Assembly: GCF_031882575.1 (NCBI RefSeq)
Contig: NZ_CP134772.1
Span: forward strand, 4,359,001 to 4,423,000
DNA: 64,000 nucleotides
Source: Pseudomonas sp. VD-NE ins
GTDB lineage: Bacteria; Pseudomonadota; Gammaproteobacteria; Pseudomonadales; Pseudomonadaceae
Direction: 5' to 3'
The notes below the pieces were generated by a model that saw only the letters and a list, made by a program, of their open reading frames with translations, ran no database searches and was not told the origin of the DNA. Of the stretch, positions 54,523 to 61,753 are shown piece after piece. Within the stretch, counting starts at the first letter, position 1, and the number at the start of each line of letters is the position of its first letter. The position numbers and the translations under genes were made by a program.

Positions 54523-55506
54523 TCAGTGCGCCATCCGTCGCGCGGTGCCAAACAGTCTGACGCCGCGCAATTGACCATGTTCTGCGTCAAGCAGGATCGG
54601 CGCCGTGCCGCCGGGCATCACCACCTGCACTTCACCGGCCGCCACCCACCCCACACGCCAGGCCGCGCAGGCCACGGCACTGGCGCTGGTGCCGGAAGAC
54701 GCCGTCGGCCCCTCGCCGCGTTCGAACACACGGGCGAGGATTTTCTGTGGTGATTCCAGCACCGCCCATTGCAGATTGACGCCTGCCGGGCATGGATCAC
54801 CGGCGCCGGCGGGGATCGCGTAGGCGATTTCGGTCAACCCTTCGTTCAGCGGTGACTCACGCATCTTTTGATTGCTCGGCAATGCCGCCCTGTCATCCAG
54901 CAGCGTCACGCAATGCGGATTGCCGATACGCACAAACTGGCTGTGTGACCATGCCGGATCGAGTGTCGCCAGTGGTTTTACTTCACTCACGTCATGTCCG
55001 TTGAAGTCGACGCTTTCCATGTTGTGCGCAGCCACTGCGCCAGGCCCGAAATCGGGTTGCCCCAAATCAAGCCAGAAACCCTGAACGCCTTCGACTTCAG
55101 CCGGTTTCACCGAAGTCTCTACCGCGTCACTCTTGTCGTGATGCACGCGCAACAACGCACCCTCCTCCGGCATCAATCCTTGCTCGGTCAGTGCCTGCGA
55201 GAAAATCGTCAGGCCATTGCCACTGCGCTCGGCGAGGGTGCCGTCGGTGTTGATGATCAGTACGTCGAACGGCGGCGACGCCTGGAACGGACCGATCAGC
55301 AGACCGTCGCTGCGGTGGGATTTGCTGTTAACCGGGCGCTGGCCTTCGGGCCAGTCGCAGCAAAGTTTGATTGCTGCTTCGCTCCACGACTGACGCGAAG
55401 AGGCGCATTCGGTGGCGCTGGCAGGCAAGGCAAGGCCCGCGTCGCGCAGTGCCTGCGGCGCAATCACCCCGTAAATATTGCCCCGTGCATCGTAAAACTG
55501 CGTCAT
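54523..55506 (-). CDS. Diaminopimelate-epimerase-like protein lacking catalytic cysteines
   Basis: 327 residues from ATG 55506, with AGGGGACA upstream. The DapF fold is evident: paired N- and C-terminal halves with INTDGT (86-90), IGNPHCV (194-200), NLQWAV near 244 and FERGEGPT (261-268). These match the substrate-binding Asn, Glu and Arg positions of DapF. Both active-site cysteines are Ser: SGNG at residue 95 instead of CGNG, and SSGTS at 271 instead of ACGTG. A classical two-base Cys racemase mechanism is therefore impossible. It may catalyse another reaction or bind an amino acid without turnover. Not part of an operon. Confidence 0.8.
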   Translation of the reverse strand: MTQFYDARGNIYGVIAPQALRDAGLALPASATECASSRQSWSEAAIKLCCDWPEGQRPVNSKSHRSDGLLIGPFQASPPFDVLIINTDGTLAERSGNGLTIFSQALTEQGLMPEEGALLRVHHDKSDAVETSVKPAEVEGVQGFWLDLGQPDFGPGAVAAHNMESVDFNGHDVSEVKPLATLDPAWSHSQFVRIGNPHCVTLLDDRAALPSNQKMRESPLNEGLTEIAYAIPAGAGDPCPAGVNLQWAVLESPQKILARVFERGEGPTASSGTSASAVACAAWRVGWVAAGEVQVVMPGGTAPILLDAEHGQLRGVRLFGTARRMAH

Positions 55507-55553
55507 CAGTGTTTGTCCCCTGTTGCCGAAGAAGGCCACTGTAAAACGCAACC

Positions 55554-55649
55554 CCTTGTGGGAGCGAGCCTGCTCGCGAATGCAGTGTGTCAGTCAATAT
55601 ATTTTTCAGCTGACACTGCGCCTTCGCGAGCAGGCTCGCTCCCACAGGG
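55554..55649. repeat. REP pair, 'gagcgagcctgctcgcga' family
   Basis: Inverted pair between the divergent DapF-like and MFS genes. Confidence 0.85.
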
Positions 55650-55790
55650 AGATGTGCATGACCGCTTATTGGTGAGCCTCCGTTCCCACAGGGTAGGATG
55701 TTGCCTGTACTTCCCCGAATGGCCGGCGATCGAACCTCGTTGCCGTATCACTGTCCTTCGGGGACGCGATGTTTTTTGCCAAGGATCGAT

Positions 55791-56942
55791 ATGACCAGCC
55801 TCAACCCCCAAGACACCTTCGTCCCCGGACGCCTGCAACAGATGTCCACGCGCATCGCCTTTTTCATCGCCGGGCTCGGCATTGCCGCGTGGGCGCCCTT
55901 GGTGCCGTACGCCAAGGCCCGCGCCGGACTGGATGAAGGCACGTTGGGCTTGCTGTTGTTGTGCTTGGGGGTCGGTTCAATTCTGGCGATGCCGCTGGCG
56001 GGGATTCTCGCCACACGCTTTGGCTGTCGGCGGGTGGCCACCGGCGGAACGATGTTGATCTGCGCAGCGTTGCCGTTACTGGCCACGGTGTCGTCGATAC
56101 CGGCGCTGATCGCCACACTGTTCATGTTCGGCGCCGGCCTCGGCACGGTGGATTCGACGGTGAACCTGCAAGCGGTGATCGTCGAACGCGCCAGCGGCAA
56201 GAACATGATGTCGGGCTTTCACGGCTTGTTCAGTCTCGGCGGGATTGTCGGCGCGGCGGGTGTCAGCGCCCTGCTCGGGCTGGGTCTGACACCACTGGCC
56301 GCCATGCTGGTGGTGGTCGTCGTGCTGATCGCGGCGTTGTTCAAGTGCGTGCCGCACATGTTGCCCTATGGCAGTGAAAGCTCGGGCCCGGCATTCGCCA
56401 TTCCGCACGGCATCGTGCTGTTTATCGGCGGGATGTGCTTCATCGTGTTCCTGACCGAAGGCGCGGCACTGGACTGGAGCGCAGTGTTTCTGGCACAGGA
56501 ACGCGGGATCGACACGGCGTATGCAGGGTTAGGTTATGCGGCGTTTGCATTGACCATGACGGCCGGGCGTTTGATGGGTGACCGGATTGTGCGGATTGTC
56601 GGTGCCACGCGGATCATTCTGTTTGGCGGTCTGCTGGCAGCGGCCGGTTTGTTTCTAGCGACGTTTGCGCCGAGCTGGGAAGCAGCGCTGGTGGGTTACG
56701 CGCTGGTCGGCGCTGGCTGTTCGAACATCGTGCCGGTGCTGTACACGGCGGTCGGCAAGCAGACGGTGATGCCGGAAAGCATTGCGGTGCCGGCCATTAC
56801 CACGCTGGGTTATGCCGGGATTCTGGCTGGGCCGGCGGTGATCGGCTTTGTGGCGCATGCCAGCAGTTTGAGTTTTGCCTTTGGCTTGATGGCGGTTCTG
56901 CTGGTCGCCGTCGCCATCGGCGGTAAAGTCCTTAAAGTCTAA
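55791..56942 (+). CDS. MFS transporter
   Basis: 383 residues from ATG 55791, with AAGGA about eight bases upstream; a frame open to 55698 is longer but lacks a site. About 12 membrane helices. The loop after helix 2 has GILATRFGCRRV (MFS signature-like), and GRLMGDRIVRIVG near 260 is the equivalent in the second half. Resembles the YbjJ-type subgroup; substrate unknown. Flanked by REP doublets on both sides. Confidence 0.85.
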   Translation: MTSLNPQDTFVPGRLQQMSTRIAFFIAGLGIAAWAPLVPYAKARAGLDEGTLGLLLLCLGVGSILAMPLAGILATRFGCRRVATGGTMLICAALPLLATVSSIPALIATLFMFGAGLGTVDSTVNLQAVIVERASGKNMMSGFHGLFSLGGIVGAAGVSALLGLGLTPLAAMLVVVVVLIAALFKCVPHMLPYGSESSGPAFAIPHGIVLFIGGMCFIVFLTEGAALDWSAVFLAQERGIDTAYAGLGYAAFALTMTAGRLMGDRIVRIVGATRIILFGGLLAAAGLFLATFAPSWEAALVGYALVGAGCSNIVPVLYTAVGKQTVMPESIAVPAITTLGYAGILAGPAVIGFVAHASSLSFAFGLMAVLLVAVAIGGKVLKV

Positions 56943-56943
56943 A

Positions 56944-57016
56944 AGCTTCGCGAGCAGGCTCGCTCCCACAGGATTTCAGTGCTCCATGTGGGAGCGAGCC
57001 TGCTCGCGAAGAAGCT
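56944..57016. repeat. REP pair, 'gagcgagcctgctcgcga' family
   Basis: Inverted pair between convergent MFS and fecA-like genes, directly after both stop codons. Confidence 0.85.
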
Positions 57017-57027
57017 AACGCGGTCTA

Positions 57028-59454
57028 TCAGAAACCAACGCTGGCCTGCACAAAGAACGTACGCGGCGCGCCCACATACATCCCCGAGTTGTTGTCGCTG
57101 GAGCGGGTGAAGTACTGCTTGTCGAAGACGTTCTTCACCCCGGCGCCCAGCTTCAGGTTCGACACCTGCGGCCCGAAGTCATAGCCGCCACGCACGTTCC
57201 AGGTCACGTAACCCGGGATGTCGCCGTACTGCCCGTCCGCCGTGCCGTCAGTGATGTAGTTGCCGTTGAAACTGCCGTCGGCATTCACACCGGTGCCCGG
57301 CGAGTGCTGTTTCGACTGGGCGAAACCGTCGAGGTTGTAGGTCCAGCGATTGATGTCGTAACGCAAACCAACGGTTGCCACCTGCCGCGAATAGAACGGC
57401 AGATCACGGCCCTTGAAGCCCGGAATCTCACCTTCATAAGTGGCGCGGGTGTAGGTGAAGCCAGCGTTGGCGGTCAGACCATCAAGGCGTGGATCCAGCG
57501 CTGCCATGTCGTAATGCACCGACGCTTCAAGGCCCTGGTGCTTGGTCGCGCCGAGGTTGGTCCAGCCCACGTCGTTGCTGATGTATTGCAGCTCATCGTC
57601 GAAGTCGATGTAGAACAGCGTCACTTCACCGCCCCACACATCGTCGTTGTAGCGCGTGCCGATCTCGTAGGTCTTGGCCTTTTCCGGTTCCAGACCATTG
57701 GCGGTCTGATCCCCCGAACCACCCTGGCCGAGCTGGAAATACTGCAGGCTGCCGAACGAGGTTTCGTAGTTGGCGAAGAGTTTCCATGCGTCCGACAGGT
57801 GATACATCACGCTCAGCGCCGGCAACGGTTCGTTGCTTTCGATGCTGCGGTTTTTCGCCTGTACCGGTTTGCCGGCCGTATCGAGCACCGCGCGGTCATG
57901 CCAGTCGGTGCTGATGTGTTCGAAGCGAATGCCCGGGGTGATGGTCCAGTTGCCAACGTCGATCTTGTTGTCGATGTAGACCGAGTTGGCCTCGGTGCCA
58001 CCGGTGCGGTCCTGGAACACATGGCCGTCGGAGGTCGGCGTGAGCACCGGCTGGTTGTTGACCAGCGCCACACGGCTCGACGATTCGTGCATCGCCTCTT
58101 TCAGATAGCGATAACCGACGCTGACTTCCTGGGTGGTCGGGCCGACATCGAAAACCCGCGACACCCGTGGCTCGATGCCCAGCGTGTAATACGAACGCGG
58201 GTACGAGCTGAGGGTTTTCTGGTCGCGAGCGGCGATGGTGCTGCCACGGAAACTGTCGGTGTAATACGTCAGAATTTCCGCTTGGGTGCGCTCGTCGATC
58301 TGGCGGATCCACTTGAACGACACGTCTTTGCGCCGACCGGTGAACTGGTCGTAGTCCCGCACCGAGTCGTACGGTTTGGCGTCGTACTGCTTCTGCGTCA
58401 GACCGCCGGGCATGTCGGCCGTGGCGTCGTAGTAGTGGAAGTTGAGGCTGAAATCGTCCTGATCGGTCGGCGCCCAGTGGGTCTTGAGCAACACGTCATC
58501 GATATCGTTGCCGTTGTTGCGCTCGCGGTAACCGTTGCCATTGACGCCCGAATACAGCAACGCCACGCCCATGCCATTGTCGGCAGTGCCGCCGAGGAAC
58601 GCGGTGTCGATGTGTTTCCAGCCACCGTACTGAGTGGTTTCCAGGGTGGTGCCGATTTCACCGGTAGCTTTTTCCGGGATCGCGCGGGTGACGAAATTGA
58701 TCACGCCGCCGACGTTCTGCGGCCCGTAACGCACCGAACCGGCGCCACGCACGACGTCGATGCTGTCGAGGTTGCCCGAGGAGATCGGCGCCATCGACAG
58801 TTGCGGCTGGCCGTACGGGGCGAACGCCGCCGGTACACCGTCGATCAACACGGTGGAGCGCGGCGACAGACGCGAAGTCAGACCGCGCACACCGACGTTG
58901 AGGGAAATGTCACTGCCGCCGGTGCCGTTGGCGTCCTGCACCTGCACGCCCGGCACACGCTTGAGCACGTCGCTGACGTTCATCGCGCCCTGTTCGACCA
59001 TCGCTTCGCGGCGAATCACCGTGCGCGCGCCGGGGTGATTCTGCACCACGGCGGCGTTGGCATCACCGAGCCAGTCGCCGACCACTTTAATGTCGGTCAC
59101 GCCCAACTCGAGCGGGCCGTTGACGGCAGCAGAAGTGACCGCTGGCGACAGCGTCACCGAGCCTTCGTTGATCTGATAGTCCAGACCGCTGCCCTGCAGC
59201 AATTGACGCAGCGCGTGCTCCGGAGAAATATCGCCGTCGACTGCCGGCGCCTGTTTGCCGGCGACCAGGTCCGGGCTGAAAAACACTTGCAGCGACGTCT
59301 GCTGGCCCAGCTCGCTCAGGGCCTGACCCAGTGGCTGTGCGCGGATGTGGATCGCTTCGCCAGCGAACGCCAGCGGCACGGCAGCATTGACCGCCAGCGC
59401 GAGGGCCAGCGGCAGCCAAGGGGATTTTTTGTTGTTGGCAGGGGTGTTTTTCAC
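57028..59454 (-). CDS. fecA: FecA-like TonB-dependent receptor with signalling domain
   Basis: 808 residues, GTG start at 59454. Signal peptide about 1-31. An N-terminal STN signalling domain (about 32-105) contacts FecR. The TonB-box region is around TDIKVVGDWLG (120-130), the plug domain contains GVRGLTSRLSPRSTVLIDGVP, and a 22-strand barrel ends in Phe (QASVGF). Long stretches read like E. coli FecA (VVGDWLG, APYGQPQLS, ATADMPGGLTQ, IDVGNWTITPG). Ligand is therefore probably ferric dicitrate or a similar ferric chelate. It lies downstream of fecI and fecR in the same direction; 98 bases separate it from fecR, leaving room for its own FecI-dependent promoter. Confidence 0.9.
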   Translation of the reverse strand: MKNTPANNKKSPWLPLALALAVNAAVPLAFAGEAIHIRAQPLGQALSELGQQTSLQVFFSPDLVAGKQAPAVDGDISPEHALRQLLQGSGLDYQINEGSVTLSPAVTSAAVNGPLELGVTDIKVVGDWLGDANAAVVQNHPGARTVIRREAMVEQGAMNVSDVLKRVPGVQVQDANGTGGSDISLNVGVRGLTSRLSPRSTVLIDGVPAAFAPYGQPQLSMAPISSGNLDSIDVVRGAGSVRYGPQNVGGVINFVTRAIPEKATGEIGTTLETTQYGGWKHIDTAFLGGTADNGMGVALLYSGVNGNGYRERNNGNDIDDVLLKTHWAPTDQDDFSLNFHYYDATADMPGGLTQKQYDAKPYDSVRDYDQFTGRRKDVSFKWIRQIDERTQAEILTYYTDSFRGSTIAARDQKTLSSYPRSYYTLGIEPRVSRVFDVGPTTQEVSVGYRYLKEAMHESSSRVALVNNQPVLTPTSDGHVFQDRTGGTEANSVYIDNKIDVGNWTITPGIRFEHISTDWHDRAVLDTAGKPVQAKNRSIESNEPLPALSVMYHLSDAWKLFANYETSFGSLQYFQLGQGGSGDQTANGLEPEKAKTYEIGTRYNDDVWGGEVTLFYIDFDDELQYISNDVGWTNLGATKHQGLEASVHYDMAALDPRLDGLTANAGFTYTRATYEGEIPGFKGRDLPFYSRQVATVGLRYDINRWTYNLDGFAQSKQHSPGTGVNADGSFNGNYITDGTADGQYGDIPGYVTWNVRGGYDFGPQVSNLKLGAGVKNVFDKQYFTRSSDNNSGMYVGAPRTFFVQASVGF

Positions 59455-59552
59455 GTCGTACGTAGTCCTGTGGATCGCAAGAGTGTGCGGCTGTTAATGC
59501 AAACCAGTTGCAGTTGAACAGGAAGACGAAGAACTCGAAAAAAACCTGAATT

Positions 59553-60536
59553 TTATTTTGCGATTATTTCCTGACTGCCATCCGCAAGGGTGCGAACGGC
59601 CACCGGCAGGATGCTCGGCAAGGCTTTGAGCAAAGCGTCGGTGTTGTCGGATTTGAACACGCTGGTCAGGCGCAGACTGGCCACGGCCGGGTTGGTCACG
59701 GTCAACGGCTTCTCACGATAACGCGACACTTCGGCCGCGACTTGGCTGAGGCTGGCGTTGTTGAACACCAATTTGCCGCCGCGCCACGCCGTCAGTTCTG
59801 CCGGGTTGACCGCGTAGGCGGCGGCGACCTGGCCTTGGGCATCGACGTGGGTGCCGAGGCCGGAGGTCAGTTTGATAAATTGATTATCCGGCGCATCGCG
59901 CCCCTGCACTTTCACCGTGCCCTGCTCCACCGCCACGCGGGTTTGCATGACATCGCGGCGCACATCGAAACGCGTGCCGGTGACTGTGACCTTGCCATTG
60001 CCGGTCTCGACCACGAACGGTCGCGAGGTGTCGTGCGCGACGCTGAACATCGCTTCGCCTTCTGCCAGTTCGATGACGCGACGATCCTCTTCAAAGCGCA
60101 CCTGCAAACGGCTGCGGCTGTTCAGATCGATCACCGAACCGTCCGGCAGCGCCACATGTTTGCGTTCGCCCAGCGCCGTGGCGAATTCGGCGCTGTAGCC
60201 ACCCGGATGATTCAAGCCACTGAACAAGCCCAGCCCGAGCGCCACCGCCAACACACTCGCGGCCACGGCATAACGCAGCATCGGACGGCGTTCGCGGCGG
60301 GTTGGCGGTGTTTCAACAAGGGCTTTGAGGCGTGGCGCCGGCAGCAGATCGGCCGCCGACCACAAGCCTTGCAGCAACTGAAATTCGTCTCGGTGCTGCG
60401 GATGTTGATTCAGCCAGGCATCGAAGCGCTGCTGCTCGTCGGCATCGATGGCCGGCTCCTGCAAACGCACAAACCAGCGAGCCGCATCATCGCGCACCGT
60501 TGTTTGCCCGCACGCGCAATCACGAGTATCCATCAT
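59553..60536 (-). CDS. fecR: FecR-like anti-sigma factor / sigma regulator
   Basis: 327 residues from ATG 60536, with AGGACA about seven bases upstream; a longer frame to 60605 overlaps fecI and is unlikely. The N-terminal domain binds the sigma factor (AARWFVRLQEP near residue 20). One membrane helix at about 90-107 (AVAASVLAVALGLGLFSG). The periplasmic FecR domain includes LPDGSVIDLNSRSRLQV and FDVRR, and the C-terminal secretin/TonB-like part follows (LTSVFKSDNTDALLKALPSILPV region). It transmits the receptor signal from FecA to FecI. Confidence 0.9.
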   Translation of the reverse strand: MMDTRDCACGQTTVRDDAARWFVRLQEPAIDADEQQRFDAWLNQHPQHRDEFQLLQGLWSAADLLPAPRLKALVETPPTRRERRPMLRYAVAASVLAVALGLGLFSGLNHPGGYSAEFATALGERKHVALPDGSVIDLNSRSRLQVRFEEDRRVIELAEGEAMFSVAHDTSRPFVVETGNGKVTVTGTRFDVRRDVMQTRVAVEQGTVKVQGRDAPDNQFIKLTSGLGTHVDAQGQVAAAYAVNPAELTAWRGGKLVFNNASLSQVAAEVSRYREKPLTVTNPAVASLRLTSVFKSDNTDALLKALPSILPVAVRTLADGSQEIIAK

Positions 60537-60576
60537 GGAATGTCCTGTTGGGCTGGGGATGAAAAGCTGCGGCGGC

Positions 60577-61068
60577 TCATGACTGCAACCCGTCGAGGCG
60601 ATCACGCAGATGCCGCAGGGTGCGGATCATATACTTTTCGACCATGTTCTTGGACAGGCCCAGGCGTTCGGCGATTTCCGCTTGGGTCAGGCCTTCGATC
60701 TTCTGCCAGACGAAAATCTTCCGGCAATTGACCGGCAACTCGGCGAGCGCCCGTTCGATGGAGTCGGCCAACTGGATCGCCTGCATGTAATGCTCCGGGT
60801 CGCCGGATGACGACTCACTGTGATCGAGGGCCTGCGACTCCATGGCGCCGCGCCGATCCTCACGCCGATAACCGTCGACCGCGATATTGCGCGCGGTCTG
60901 GTGCAAATACGCCCGTGGCTGCTGCACCGCCGCCGAATCCGACTCAAGCACCCGCACAAAGGTGTCGTGCGCCAGATCCTCGGCCTGCGCGCGATTGCGC
61001 AGGCGACGAGTCCAGGTGCCGATCAACTCTTCGTAATGCTCGAAAAAGCCGGGTCTGCGGGGACGCAT
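60577..61068 (-). CDS. fecI: FecI-like ECF sigma factor
   Basis: 163 residues from ATG 61068; longer frames run through the Fur-box candidate. Sigma region 2 spans about 10-75 (AEDLAHDTFVRVL, ARNIAVDGYRREDRR), and region 4 about 105-155 (LPVNCRKIFVWQKIEGLTQAEIAERLGLS region, cut at the recognition helix). Typical length for iron-starvation sigma factors. Transcribed before fecR with a gap of 40 bases. The ribosome site is weak. Confidence 0.88.
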   Translation of the reverse strand: MRPRRPGFFEHYEELIGTWTRRLRNRAQAEDLAHDTFVRVLESDSAAVQQPRAYLHQTARNIAVDGYRREDRRGAMESQALDHSESSSGDPEHYMQAIQLADSIERALAELPVNCRKIFVWQKIEGLTQAEIAERLGLSKNMVEKYMIRTLRHLRDRLDGLQS

Positions 61069-61106
61069 GGGGGTTTGGGCGGCGTGCTGAGGAAAGGGGC
61101 GTGAAT

Positions 61107-61125
61107 AGTAATGGTTACCATTAAG
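61107..61125 (-). promoter_or_regulatory. Candidate Fur box upstream of fecI
   Basis: On the minus strand cttaatggtaaccattact agrees with GATAATGATAATCATTATC at 13 of 19 positions, including a central palindromic ATGGTAACCAT. It is about 40 bp before the fecI start, where Fur-Fe(II) would block transcription. Confidence 0.6.
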
Positions 61126-61172
61126 CCGAAGCAATGGATTCCTCGACCGACTGTCCGCGCAGCAACTGAAGC

Positions 61173-61550
61173 TCAGCGTTTTAGCGCAATCACGCCGCTC
61201 ATGTAGTCATGCAGATCGCGCAGATCCTTAACGCTCCAGGCGTGCGGCGGTATCTTTACCCCGTTTTCCATTAGCGTTTTCGGAATCAGGTTGCCGTTCG
61301 GTCGAAGGATGATCGACGACACAATCACGCCCGGATATTCATTCAGGCGTTTTTTGAACGCGGGCGTTGTCAGGTCAGGTGTGGGCGGATTGCTTTTATG
61401 CGCCAACGGCCCGGTGCCCTTCATATCGGCGCCGTGGCACACAGCGCAGCGCTGCGAATAGAGATTTTTGCCATTGCTGGTGTCCGCGAAGGACACGGAC
61501 GGTTGGGCGATCAACAAAGCCCCGAGTACAGCGACGAATGCTGTTTTCAT
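61173..61550 (-). CDS. Periplasmic c-type cytochrome, small
   Basis: 125 residues from ATG 61550, with GGAGG eight bases upstream. Signal peptide ends near residue 22 (SFADT). One haem-binding site Cys35-x-x-Cys38-His39. The axial Met may be in the MENG segment near residue 95. Resembles cbb3/cytochrome-c class I monohaem proteins; partner and role unknown. Not clearly linked to the fec genes. Confidence 0.85.
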   Translation of the reverse strand: MKTAFVAVLGALLIAQPSVSFADTSNGKNLYSQRCAVCHGADMKGTGPLAHKSNPPTPDLTTPAFKKRLNEYPGVIVSSIILRPNGNLIPKTLMENGVKIPPHAWSVKDLRDLHDYMSGVIALKR

Positions 61551-61618
61551 TGTTTGCCTCCATGGCGTCTTAAGGTCGCGCATGATGCGCGAGATTCAAC
61601 GCTTGGCGCAAAACAAAG

Positions 61619-61709
61619 TGGGAGCGAGCTTGCTCGCGAAGGCGGTACATCAGGCACTGGTTGCAGTGACTGGACGGACGCTTTCGCGAGCAAGCTCGCT
61701 CCCACAGGG
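61619..61709. repeat. REP pair, 'gagcgagcttgctcgcga' family
   Basis: Inverted pair between the haemagglutinin 3' end and the cytochrome gene. Arms carry AAGCTCGC rather than AGGCTCGC, a variant shared with the right arm at 42419-42523. Confidence 0.82.
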
Positions 61710-61753
61710 ATCGGTGGTGGCTGGCAGATCTGGCACATCCACTACCGTTGGTT

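Noticed and set aside
57304..59517. 737-codon plus-strand frame opposite fecA
   Set aside because: Antisense shadow of a clear TonB-dependent receptor.
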